Positions 20,760-31,739 of a DNA stretch of 64,000 nucleotides are shown in pieces. Source of the DNA: Pholiota molesta (taxonomy: Eukaryota > Basidiomycota > Agaricomycetes > Agaricales > Strophariaceae); the NCBI GenBank assembly GCA_014925825.1, contig JACGCK010000014.1:124001-188000 (forward strand). Direction: 5' to 3'. Under the pieces are notes generated by a model. It made no database searches and was not told the DNA's origin. It worked only from the letters and a program-made list of their open reading frames with translations. The position numbers and the translations under genes were made by a program. Position 1 is the first letter of the stretch. The number at the start of each line of letters is the position of its first letter.

Positions 20760-23366
20760 TTAGTTGGCTACGGGATCATACCGTGTACCAAAAATTCCCT
20801 CTTCCATGGCTTTTATTTCTATTCCCAGACTCATGTCAATGAAAGAGACGGTGGCGCAGACAAGTTTGAAGCACATACGAAGAGCAATGTGCTTCGAATG
20901 GAATCGGCAGAGCGCAAGGTTACCTAGTAGAAGCACGAGAACGCAGAGCGAATCAGCGACATGATGGGACTTGTAGACAAAAATTGGCCATATGGAACAT
21001 ACCAAACATATACCACAGTCCATGGACGCCGGTATCGCGCCATGCAGCGTTGATTTCGCCTTCCTCGTTCAGACCACCAATGGGCTTGAGCTTCTTCACG
21101 ACGCCGTCTCCGCACAGGCGTCTGAAGGCCTCAACAGTCCGCCCGAGTCTACGTATTCGGAGGGAAGGTCAGCATTACAACGGCGCAGAAGAGGACAGCA
21201 TAAGCGAGGCGACGTGGAAAATTACGCACCCAGTGGCGAAAAGGACGACATCGGCATCGAGCTCGGTGCCATTCTTGAATTTCAGCCCTGTCTCTGTGAA
21301 GCGCTCGATCTCGCTGTCGCTCTTCAACTTGATTTTCTTCTCCGCAATGAGCTGGCTGCCTCCAGTATCTGAGCGTAATGCGATCGGTCTTTCAGAATCT
21401 TAGAACATACAAAGCCCGAAGACACGCACCAAGATAGTAACCGCCCGCCTTGCTCCACGCCAATAGCCCAAACCCGGAACCCTTGATACCCAGGTTCGTT
21501 TTGAAGCCGACTTTATGGAGGGAATCAATCAGATCTCTGGATGAGTGCAATCACGGCGGTAGATTGTTTAGCATGGGAATCATCTTTGGAAGAACGCGGG
21601 AAAACCTACTTGTCAAGCTCAGCAACATGAGCGACACGTCGCCTGTTAAGTTCTATGGCCATAAAGTGCGGAAACGAGGCGTTGAACCTATCCACGTCTT
21701 CTACGGGTGGGGCTCCCTCCCAATACGCACCTACAGTAATTATAGTTCAACGTTAAACACTAAGAGGGGCGGAGGGTGGCAAGTGGGACACATACCCTTA
21801 AAGAGGACTTCCCATCCATTTTTGGTGGACATGATATATGTCGAGCCTCGTTGGAACATTGTGACGTCTAGTAAGAATTTACCACGTCAGGGCGCGTTGA
21901 GGATATTTCGGGCAGTCAGCTCACCAACGCCGTTTTGATAATAGTCCACAGCGATATCATGAGCTTGAGGTAAACAAAACCGATGAGACTTAATACAAAT
22001 ACCCATAGGATCTGTTGTTCAAACGGACCTGAAGTACACGCCCCCACGACCACAACTTTCTTTCCAACGTGATCTGCTGCGCGTTTGTGTTGGGTAGAGT
22101 GAAGGACTTCTCCTTTGAATTTCTCCTACAATACCGAAAACATCAATAATCCGTATTGAAGCATAAAGAATAGGAAAACTCACTCTGCCTGGGATCTCCG
22201 GAATATTCGGTGCTCCACTGCCAATACCTGTGCAAAATATGACATGGTTCACGACGAAGTTTCGCACAGATCCATCACCGCGGGTGACTGAAACATGCCA
22301 CTTCTGTGTTTTCTCGTCTTGGTCGACTTTGGTGACGGTGGATGACGTCCAGACGTTCAATTCGAGTGAATCGGCGTAGGATTCGAGCCAGTTTGCCAGC
22401 TTCATAAGAAGGAGCTGATTAGTCGCTGTATAATGTTCACAATGATTGTTCGCCCTACCTTGATTGCGGGAGTATAAACAGGCCATGTCGGGGGGAATCT
22501 ATCAAAGATGAGCCTCGTAATCGCGGTGAGTTACTTTGCAAGCCTACTCACGGAAGGTAGGGCATGTGGTCGTACCCTAGAGACAAAGAAATATGTCAAT
22601 TCGAGACGTCCAGACTGAACACATTCGACGACTCACAGACAGGATCGTGTAAACACAGGGCTTCGTACCTATTCCTCCAATTGTCACCAATCCGCGCATT
22701 GCGCTCGATCATCAACGAAGGAATGTCCAGGTACTTCAAGCGCGCCGCGATGCCCAGCCCACTCTGTCCGGCGCCAATGATCAGCACCTTGGGATCGCCG
22801 TCCAGGAACTCGGCCTCGCGCTTCCTCTGCGACTGCCATTTCCCGTGGTTCGGCTCGAAGTTCCTCAGCGGCCCAATCTTCTCCGGGAAGTTCGTCAGGC
22901 CCTCGAGGTTCGTGTAGACCACGTGGGCCTTCCACTCCCCGTTCGCGGTCGGAACGAGGCGCACGATGGCCGTGGCCTGCCCCACGTCGGTCGCGAAATC
23001 GAACACGAGGCTGATCCAGGCCACGTCAGGGAAGGGACGCTGCAGCTCCGTATACGCCTCCTTCAGCTTGAAGTCGTGCAGCTTCGACAGCGCCAGTCTG
23101 TCGGAGAGGAAGGAGTGAATGGCGTGCTGGCCCTGGAAGGTGTGGAACTCCCAGGTAAGCGCCAGCATGTCGCGCCAAAACCCATCGGGCAGAATGAGCG
23201 CGCTGACTGCAGAGACATCGCCCTTGGTGGCGGCGGTGGAAAAGGCGGTGAACCATTCGCTGGCAACGCGCTTTGCATCAAGATCAGGGGTAAGTGATGC
23301 GCCGAGCCGATCAAGCGTGGGGAGTGGGTAATCGGGGTAATCGCCGGGAAGATTAATCGTAGACAT
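20760..23366 (-). CDS. Flavin-containing monooxygenase with N-terminal NTF2/SnoaL-like domain
   Basis: The first exon (23366 to about 22640) encodes an N-terminal domain of about 150 residues resembling the NTF2/SnoaL fold (DVSAVSALILPDGFWRDMLA, VVYTNLEGLTNFPEKIG). The FAD-binding turn KVLIIGAGQSGLGIAARL follows near residue 195. Later exons give FVVNHVIFCTGIGSGAPNIP, KKVVVVGACTSAHDIAVDYY (NADPH-binding turn with Cys-Thr in place of the usual Asn), GSTYIMSTKNGW and FKNGTELDADVVLFATG. The C-terminal HSKHIAL joins to QIKAMEEGIFG across a short intron. All exons checked stay in frame to the TAA at 20760. The family uses NADPH and oxygen to oxygenate small molecules in the cytosol and includes YUCCA-like and Baeyer-Villiger-like members. 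The substrate is unknown. It sits 618 bp upstream of the GMC gene, on the same strand. Confidence 0.92.
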
Positions 23367-24960
23367 GATGTAGAAATGCGGGGTAATAGGGGCTAGTCGC
23401 TGAATGCACTGAAAAGCGACTGAGCGAGATGGGAGGCTCGGACTGTTTCTTATATCGATGGGCCAGGTATATCGAAGAACCGGTCTCGCTTATCCCCACC
23501 ACCGTACTGCATTCCATGCATGAATAGAAGTCACACCGCCAAGTCACATGGACTTGTTAGGTGAAATTGAAGGCTCGAATTGAGCTTGGAGACCTCAGTT
23601 AGGACGTTGATAAATCAGTGTATATGGATGCGAGGCCACAGAATGATTGCCAAGTTGTCCAATATTATTTCAACACCCAGAGCTATGAGCCTCTCTTCGA
23701 TTAATTCACAGTCACGAGCCGAAATCTGCGCTGGCCCATTTTGACGATTGACCCAAGCGGATGTCAAGTTACGAGACTCTTAACGAGAGTAGTGGCGTTC
23801 AATTGGAGTTCGGGTGTACACAACTTATCAATCAGACTCGTCAGGCGATACCAAGATCGGCCTGTGCATTAGAAATCATCAATGATTTCCCATTCCATTG
23901 GGGGAGAGAGGTCGCAGCTCCCAGGTGCACGGCGCCTGATGTCTAAATATGCCTTATCGCCAGTCTCCATCCAGCGATCTCCCTCGGTCTCCTGGGGCCT
24001 GTTCCCGACCTTGTGATCGACGAGCCGGCGCTGAAATTGGTCAACCGACGATCCAACTTCCATCCAGAACGCGGCTGCGCACTATTTCGGACAACCTTAG
24101 AGCCTATCCATCCCAGCGAGAGACCTCATATGGAGACTGATATCGTATATTTGAACGATCTCCGTATTGCAGAATACTACGTATAAGATCATTTAGAGCA
24201 CATGAATTGGAATGTAGCGATGCGGTATGGGGGTGTGTATGTATGTGGGTAGGTCTTGGTAGGTGTATGGGTGTGTGTGTAGGTGAGGTGTTGTACATTG
24301 GATAACGAAAGCAAACAGAATGAAGGCCAGAACTCAACGAGAAGCCCCTCGTCGTCGATGATACAACGAGAACAAGGGGAGCAGGGATGAAGGAAGAGAA
24401 AACGGACCACCCTGACCAAGGAGAGTGGATGCCCAATGCAGGAAAGAAAGAAAGAAAGTAGGAATACAACAAATCGAAAACAAGTGTCCGTCGGAAACGC
24501 CCTACGCAACTCCAAACATCTGTAAGAGGACAAGATACAGCTGGACGGCGTACAGCTGGAGGAAGGGCGACAGCAGAGCAGGCGACAGAAGCCGCGTTGG
24601 CGTGGACGTTGCCGCGGACGTGGAGACCAAGATGAATTTGCTGGCTGCGCGTCCATTCCCAACGTCGCTCGAGGGCTGTGCGGATTGTCCGAGGACAACA
24701 TCGGACGGCAAATCTATGGAAATCATATCACGACATACGTCCGAAGGCGATGGCATCGATAAGGACGGTGAGACAGCAGAAGGGACGACAGAATCAGCAG
24801 GTGCAATCGAGAGTACAGAAAAAGCATCGTGAGAGTGGTGGGAAAGCTGAGCGGAAGGTATGAGATTCGAAGAGCGAGCAGGATGATGATGATGAGAACG
24901 ACGATTTGGTTGAGCAGGATGAGTGGAAGGCGAATGTTCTTGTTCAGCTCCAACATCTAG
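23367..24960. other. Intergenic region upstream of FMO and downstream of the BCS1-like gene
   Basis: No gene is supported. A GT-rich microsatellite-like tract lies at about 24230-24295 (GTGTGTATGTATGTGGGTAGG). Open frames at 24189-24832 overlap on both strands without motifs. The part near 23370-23600 is the likely FMO promoter, and the part next to 24960 is the 3' region of the BCS1-like gene. Confidence 0.5.
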
Positions 24961-27900
24961 TCATGACACTTCGCCCCACGACGACTCCGAGAGCGAGGAC
25001 GACGAGATGACGGATCTGGGCACAGGCGGGATGTTCTCGTCGTCGCTCTCCGCGGCCTCGCTCTCCTTCGACTCCTCCTCCTCCTCCTTCTTCGGCTCCG
25101 CATCGTCCTTGGACTCCGCGTCGTCCTTGGCCGCATCGTCATCATCCCCGCTGTCCTTGTTGTCCTTCGTGTCCTTCTTCTTGTCCTTGCTCTCCTTCTT
25201 CTTCTTCTTCTCCTCGTCCTCCTTGTCGCGGAGCTGCTGGCGCATCTTCTCGAGCTCGTCCTCCTTCTCCTTCTCCGCGAGGAGCGCCTTCACGCGCTCG
25301 AGCTCCTGGTCCTTCTTGTCCTGCGCCTTCTTCGCCTTGTCCTTCTCCTGCGCCTCCTTCTTCCGCTTCTCGCGCTGCAAGAAAGTAAAACCAACCACAA
25401 TCAGCCTTTTCCTTCACGGAGGAATGGGACACAAGAGGGACCACGTACCTGCGCCTTCTCGCGCACCTCGCGCGCCTCCTTCTCGCGCTTCAGGCGCTCG
25501 CGCATCTCGCGCTCGCTCGTCACCCACGCCTCGACGCCGTTCGCGGCCGCCTCGGGCTGCGCCTTGTGCTTCAGCAGATCTGTTGACCCATGACACGCAT
25601 CAGCAAACCCTCACAAAAACCCTCACAAAAAAAAACAAAACAAAAACAAAACAAAATGAAAAAAAAAAATGAAATGAAAAACGAAAGAAACAAAAGAACA
25701 CGCACATCCCTGCAGCCCCGCCACACTAAACTCATCGTCCGGCAAGCCGTCCGCGAACTTCTTCGCGAGCGCCGCGAGCGTGCGCTTGTCCAGCGGCTTC
25801 ACCCGGCTCAGCGCGGGGCCCGGCGGCGGCGGCAGGTACGCCGTGTTCGTCGCCCCGAACTGGTCCTTCCCCTGGTCCTTCCCCACCTGGCCCTGCCCCA
25901 CGGGTGATGCGTCCGCGGCAGGTGGTGGTGGTGCGGGGGACCCGGCGAGGGTGCGCGGCAGCGGCGGGGAAGTAGAGGCGTAGGGCGAGGCGAGGGTGGG
26001 CGAGGTCGCGCCGGAGAGGAGGGACGACGCGGAGGAGGCGAAGCTCGTGGAGAGCGACCACAGCGAGGGCGGCGGTGACAGCGCCGTGTTCTCCTGCTGC
26101 TGCTGCTGCGCCACCGCATCTACCCGAACGCCCGGGTCCGCAGCGGCGGGCGCCGGCACGTACACAGCGCGCGGCTGCACCTCGAGGTGCGCGTCGATGT
26201 CAAGGTTATCGAGGTCCGCGTCCGCGAGCGCGGCCGCAGCGGCCTCCTCCTCGTCCTCCTCGCACGGGAAGAAGTTGCGGAACAGCGCCTCCGCCTGCCA
26301 CTTGCTCGCGTTCTTGAACTCCACCCACACGTCCATCCGGCCCGGGCGGGACAGCGCCGGGTCCAGCCTCTCCAGATGGTTCGTCGTGCTATATAGTATA
26401 TAGTATATCAGCGCCACACACACACACACGAGGGAGGGAGGGGGGAAGGAAGAGAAAAGGAAAGGGGTCAGCTTTGGATGGACTTGATAGATAAGAGGGC
26501 AGCGATAAGGGAAATGAAGACGCACGCGAACAGGAGTCTGCCCTCGGACGCCGCGACGCCGTCGAGCGCGTTCAGCAGCCCGCTCAGGCTGAGCGTGTTC
26601 ATATCCGACAGCCCGTCGCCCCGCCCATACCTCCTCCGCCTACCCCCGCCGAGCCCGCCGAACGACGGAAACGCATTCGCATCCATCCCCAGCCCACCCC
26701 CGCCCCCCTCCCCTCCTCCACCCCCTCCCCCTCCTCCACCACCATCATGCGCGTCCATCCCACCGCCACCGCCATCGTCCTCGCGGTTGGTGGAGCGGAC
26801 AAACGCCGCGTCCAAATCCTCGAGCAGCAGCACGCAGCGCGCGGGCACGCGCCCCATCAGCGCGGTGAGCGTGTTGTCGGAGATCCACGACGCGGAGAGG
26901 GAGACGACGTAGATGTCGAGCTGCAGCTGCCCCGCGAGCGCGTGGATGAGCGAGGACTTGCCCGAGCCGGGCACGCCGTGCAGGAGGTAGCCGCGGCGGA
27001 AGGGGATGCCGCGGTCCGCGTACCACTAGCGTGCGTGTGCGAGGGTGAGGTGCGAGGGTGATTTGAGTGAGTGATTTGAGTGAGTGAATGAGTGAGTGAT
27101 AGAGAGAGTGAGTGAGTGGTGGGTAAAGGGTACGGAGGGGAGGGGGGGGGCTTACCTTCTCGCTTTTGAGAAAGTCCCGCGCGTCGTCGAGGAGCATCTC
27201 CTTGACGCCGGGGTTGAGCACGATGCTCTGCATCGGCCGCTTGTGCCGCGAGTCCGTCCACCGCCACGAGCCGTGCGCGTCCGCGAAGTAGATCTGGATG
27301 CGGTGCACCGCCTCCGCCTCGTACTCCTTCTTCGCCTGCAGCACGAGCTGCTTCAGGATCGCATTATTGCGCGCCACGACACTACAAAAGGGAGGGAGGA
27401 AAGAAGCAGAGAGAGAGGGGGGGTGAGAACGTGTGTCGTCTGCGGAAATGAAATGACGGCAGAAGTGAAGTGGGAGGGGGGGGGGGCGTGCCACACACCT
27501 TATCGACAGCATCTCGGAGCCCGTCTCCTGCTTCCTGCCCCGGCGCACGCGGAGCCAGTGCCCGCGGTAGAAGATCGTGTGCGTCGTGTCGTACGTCGGC
27601 TGGAACACGACGCGCGTCTTCGGCCGCCCCTCCGCGTCGGGGTCATGTGCCGCGCCGCTCGCCTCCGCGACCTCCCACTGGTCCCAGTCGGCGTCCTCCG
27701 CGGAGTAGTGCGCCGACGCTGCGCCCCCGGGGCCCGCGGTGCGTGTGGTCGTCTCGAACTCGCGCGAGCGCTGCCATTCGGGGCGCCGGGAGAGCCAGAG
27801 CATGAGCCAGTCGTACGGGAAGTCCTCCTCGCTGAAGTGGGCTGTCAGGAAGAATGCTGTGCGGGAAGGAGGGCCTCGTCAGCACGGGACAGCGGAGAAC

Positions 27901-28210
27901 GGACGTATGAGGAACGAAATAGGCGCCATATCCGAGCACAGGGCCCAGGACCGCCCTGCAGCGCGAGCCGCGAAGGACGGACGAGGCGGGACAGAAGATG
28001 AGGCTCACAGTTTACAAAGTGGCTCCTGGATACGAGAGGCGTAAGTGGGATCCGCGTGGAATGCTGGAGAGATACTGACCAAGCAGAGCTCGATACTCGT
28101 CTTGCGGTCTCGACGGTGCCTCCGAGCACGACGAGCTTCATACCATCTACGACCGAGGAGCCGCCCGCTCCGCCGACGAGAGGCTGGATTAGGGATTTGA
28201 GGACATCCAT
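24961..28210 (-). CDS. BCS1-like AAA ATPase, 819 aa, eight exons including a 17-nt microexon
   Basis: All exon phases close: 28210-28080, 28025-28009 (17 nt), 27856-27499, 27381-27156, 27025-26526, 26388-25706, 25579-25449 and 25374-24961. The BCS1 N-terminal domain covers about residues 30-240 (AWSHFVNSFFLTAHFSEEDF, YDWLMLWLSRRPEWQR). RGYLLHGVPGSGKSSLIHAL is Walker A and VLLLEDLDAAFV is Walker B. ATTNHLERLDPALSRPGRMD is the second region of homology. A Gly-rich insert of about 60 residues lies between Walker B and the LSGLLNALDG segment. The C-terminal 138 codons are Lys/Glu/Asp/Ser-rich and probably a coiled or disordered tail. True Bcs1 is a mitochondrial inner-membrane translocase for the Rieske protein. 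In fungi, expanded long-tailed relatives like this one have no settled role. The strand run and 618-3000-bp gaps give no operon-like hint. Confidence 0.92.
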
Positions 28211-28950
28211 GTCAAACGAGGATGTGGTGGTGGTAACAGTGAAAGGGGAAGTGGCAGGGTGCTCGTATTTAGTTCGCAGATACTGTGAGAAGATATGGAA
28301 TTACGCCGTGTGACTAGGACCGACTGGCGCTTTGTCGCGTAGGGTGACTGTGGCTGCGGCACCGAGTGCTGTGCGCCGCTGGACAGGTATCGCGGGGGAG
28401 GACAGAGACGGCTGTGGACGCCAACGCCGCAGGCTGTACTATGTATGCACAGCAAGGAGGAAAGACGAGTCAGTGCACGTCAGGCCTCGTCAGCACCTCC
28501 CAATTCCCACCGAATCCCCACTTATGCCTCCACCGCCTCGAGGCATCACACTCTACTACCCCCGTGCGCGGCCCGACGTAGATGCGCACGCCACATATTT
28601 GTGTCACAATATGATGTCGCTCTGTATCTTAGCGCCGTAGACCCAGATAGCGGTGTCCATGAATGGAAGAGTGCATTCTCGGTATTGCTGTTAGGCGTTA
28701 ACAGAAGGATTAAAGACTGCCATCATACGTGGATAGGCAAAGATAGCTCACATGATGATAAACACATATAGGGGTAAGTGGCCCACAGCTGCGAATGTTA
28801 ATTCCGCCGAACACTGCGCAGAGAAATAATGCATGCCAAGACGCAGCAGTCTGTGAGGAAAGAGACACATCTCGACGTGAACGATATCGCCTATGTTTAT
28901 ACTGTTTTCCATACCGCCTTTGAATAGATCATCGACGTTCCAACGCCGTG
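28211..28950. other. Intergenic region upstream of the BCS1-like gene
   Basis: No ORF here has motif support; overlapping plus-strand frames at 28332-28771 are composition-driven. It probably contains the BCS1-like promoter at its left end. Confidence 0.45.
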
Positions 28951-29257
28951 TACAGTTTGTCTCCGGATTTGCAAGGCTTCTAAATTTATGGAAGAAGTTC
29001 GCGCAAGCGGTCGAAAGGCGGCGTTGAAGTGGTGCATGAAATCATCGACACAGCATATGCAATCGGCCGTGCATATAACATACATACGTTCAAGTTGATT
29101 GCGACGGCGAAACCTGAGTTTGAGATCTCGAAGACTGACACTCACGGTATTCTGTCATGCAATGACATTGGAAAGCGAGGTTTTGGTTAGGGTGAAAACG
29201 TTGCTGCTGAATTCAAGTTGACGATGTCGGACCGGAACAACACGCTGTCTATGATGA
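28950..29257. repeat. Flanking part of a segmental duplication, copy next to HET gene 1
   Basis: ATGGAAGAAGTTCGCGCAAG through GAACAACACGCTGTC aligns with 33168-33415 (ATGAAGAAGTTGGCACAAAG through GAACACCACGCTGTC). Both lie downstream of a HET-domain gene in the same orientation. The HET genes were therefore copied together with at least 300 bp of 3' flank. Confidence 0.7.
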
Positions 29258-29667
29258 TAAAGGGTCGACCTTCGGTCTCCTCAACACCTTGCTGATGGCG
29301 TCACATTATTCGAACGTCCAAATTCTCACCCAAGTTCTCGATGCAGACTTATGTTTAGGACAGGTTCATCAAATTATTTTCTTTTGATATACTATTACTT
29401 ACTTATACTTAATTAATGAAGCCTTGGAGAAGCCTGTAAATTGTAATCATTGCTATAATCTTTTATTGTCAGACCTCGCTGGCGGCTGCACCCGCCACGC
29501 TCGGTCTTCGGAAACTGTAAAAGAATTAAAGTACCAAGTGTCATTTCTTCAACATTTCTTGGTCATTTCTCAACATTTTCAAACATTTCGCAAGTCGATA
29601 GGGAATGCATTGTTTGCTTGTGCTTGCCAATCCACGCACAGGTAAATATTTACGATTTCTTAACATC
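29258..29667 (+). repeat. Dispersed repeat, copy 2 (plus orientation)
   Basis: This is nearly identical to the reverse complement of 7612-8074. It interrupts the 3' flank of HET gene 1. The shared flank continues before it (ending near 29257) and resumes after it near 29720 (GATGAGATAAGATGAAATC against the GATAAGATAAGACTAAAAA form near 33452). It probably inserted after the HET duplication. A 73-residue ORF inside is conserved between copies but has no recognisable motif. Confidence 0.7.
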
Positions 29668-31267
29668 TATCCATATATAGTGAATTTCGACAGTGGGGGA
29701 CCATTGCTTTCAGCAAGGTGATGAGATAAGATGAAATCAAAAATAGAATATTCCTGGAAGAGCGCGAGCCTGGCGCGAACGCACTGCGCAGCGCGTAGTG
29801 ATTAGAACTGCTAAATGCGCCCATGAGAGTTAAGAGACCTAAGAAGGACCAATCCTGCGCACTGTCTAAGTAAATTGACTCGTTCATAAGTACTTTGAGT
29901 AGGGCAAGCGTGTGGATTCACGCGCCGCAGTGGCTACGTAGCGGCGACGAAATTCCCCAGCTTGCATCACAAAGTTCTTTTTACACATTGGCCGAAGCTC
30001 TGCGCGCAGCGCTCAGTAACAGCGCTCGATGTTTTCCTTGTGAGAAGCCAGTTTCAAAGAATTTTTCACTACTCTACAAATACAAACTGAGCAATTGCAT
30101 GCCATGTTTTCCCAACTCATCCCGTTTCACCATATAATAGCTAGAGAGTTTCAAATCCGCCTCGTCCGCGGTGAACTTGATCTCCTTCCTGAGGTCAAAC
30201 ACAGTCGGCACATCCGTGTGGATCACCACAGTATGTCCCAACTCCGTGACCTTCCCCACATCCTCACTGCACATCAACGCGACCGCAAAGCAGGTCTTCG
30301 GCACGAAAATACTCTGCGCATCCCCCTTAAAATTGACCACCGCCAGCGTCAGCTGATGCCGCGTCCTCTTTTCGCTCCACCCATCCCGCCCGGCGATCCT
30401 GCTGTCCAGCAGATTGTAGATATTGGTGGCGGCGGGCACGTCCTCCGTCTGGAATCCCACGCGCGTGATGTCCACGGTGGCCTTGTACTCGCCAATCGGG
30501 TCGTACTGCGACACCGTCCCCATAATCGACAGCGCAGGCATCAGCACAACGGGCACACGCAGCCCCACATGCGTCAGCATGAGCGGCCCCATCGGCTGCC
30601 CCAGCAGGAACCCGCCGGACAACACGGAGCGGCAGCGGTAATACACCGGACTCGACGGCAGCACCCGCGATTTGTGCAGCAGCGTCAGCGGGGGCGCGCC
30701 GGCCCAGTTGAAGATGTCGAGGATGTGGTACGTCGGCGACGCGAGCACCGCCTGGAGGAGGCGGAAGAACGCGCGCGGCGCGCCCTCGCCGTACGCGGTC
30801 GCGAAGCTGACGTCGAAGAGCCCCATCAGCGCGTACGCCATGTCCTCCGCGCGCGTCACCTTGCGGCCCGCGGCCATCTGCATCCGGCGCGAGAGCGGCG
30901 CGTAGCGCACGCTGTAGAGCTCCGCCGGCGCGATGGACGTGGCGCGCTCGATCTGCGCCACGGTCTCTGCGCTCGTCTTGTCGTTGGCCGAGCGGGCGAC
31001 GAGCGGGCGCCAGGCGCTGTTGTAGAACTTGACGACGTCCGGCGCGATCAGCTCCTGCAGCGTCCATCCGCGCGTGAACCAGGAGTCGGTGTACATATCC
31101 GCGAGCGACGCTGTGTCTCTGAGATAGATGATGCAGATGTCAGCACGGTTGTACCAGTTGTACATCGAACGGATTGACTCGTCGAGCTCCGAGCTGCTTT
31201 CTTTGTTGATGCAGATCGTATCCATCCATCCGTACGCCAGGCCGTGGTCCTTCCAGGCGACCTTGCA

Positions 31268-31282
31268 GAAATTGACGAGCTT

Positions 31283-31284
<2 letters not shown>
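31268..31284. repeat. Target-site duplication, left copy
   Basis: GAAATTGACGAGCTTTC adjoins the poly(T) run. It is identical to 31723-31739 and corresponds to HET codons for KLVNF on the minus strand. Confidence 0.93.
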
Positions 31285-31319
<35 letters not shown>

Positions 31320-31722
31320 GTTAAGCGTCTCGCAAATGGCAGCGAACCCCGGTCACACCCCATTCACGCGCTGGTAAGGAGGTGAATTCCATTTATGAAC
31401 GAACACAATCGGAGTTGTGAACAGTGTGGGACTCAGGAGGGGGTCTCTACGCCATTTCTATTGCCACGGAATACAAATAAATGGTATTGCAGCGCCGTGG
31501 CCGGGATTTTTGTCTCCGCCGGCAGGACCCCAAATCCTACTACCCACTAAACACCCCCTACCGGTACTGGGATTGGCCAATCGAGGACCTGCCGCCATTT
31601 GATAGTTGAAATCGTATGCGACAGGGCTCGAAACAAGGACCTCGCCATAGCGGTTTACCCGCATGACTCCCCAGCAGGAATGTACAACTTTCGCGAAATA
31701 TCCGCTAGGCTACACAGCCGGC
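31285..31722 (-). mobile_element. SINE-like tRNA-derived retroposon inside HET gene 1
   Basis: The element lies on the minus strand with its head at 31722 and a 34-nt poly(A) tail at its 3' end (T-run at 31285-31318). It is flanked by perfect 17-bp direct repeats, GAAATTGACGAGCTTTC. Near the head TAGCCTAGCGG (31702-31712) fits a Pol III A box and GTTTCGAGCCC (31624-31634) fits a B box, so the head looks tRNA-derived. There is no coding capacity. The intact tail and perfect duplications suggest a recent insertion by LINE machinery acting in trans. A non-SINE retroposed transcript is possible but fits the A/B boxes less well. Confidence 0.85.
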
Positions 31723-31739
31723 GAAATTGACGAGCTTTC
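31723..31739. repeat. Target-site duplication, right copy
   Basis: GAAATTGACGAGCTTTC adjoins the head of the SINE-like element and is identical to 31268-31284. Counting it only once makes the reading frame continuous with the HET paralogue. Confidence 0.93.

Noticed and set aside
22845..23297. 150-codon plus-strand ORF opposite the FMO first exon
   Set aside because: Antisense shadow of the FMO first exon.
25625..25705. A-rich tract (AAAACAAAACAAAAAC) as a second retroposon tail
   Set aside because: It lies inside an intron of the BCS1-like gene (the intron between exons 6 and 7), reads as a pyrimidine-rich tract before the acceptor, and has no flanking duplication.
30095..31177. 360-codon plus-strand ORF opposite HET gene 1
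   Set aside because: It is the antisense shadow of a GC-rich exon with clear HET motifs on the minus strand; its own product is His/Arg-rich with no domain.
31285..31318. Poly(T) run read as a simple homopolymer or assembly artefact
   Set aside because: The flanking 17-bp identity and the position at the end of a foreign insert explain it as the poly(A) tail of a retroposon on the other strand.
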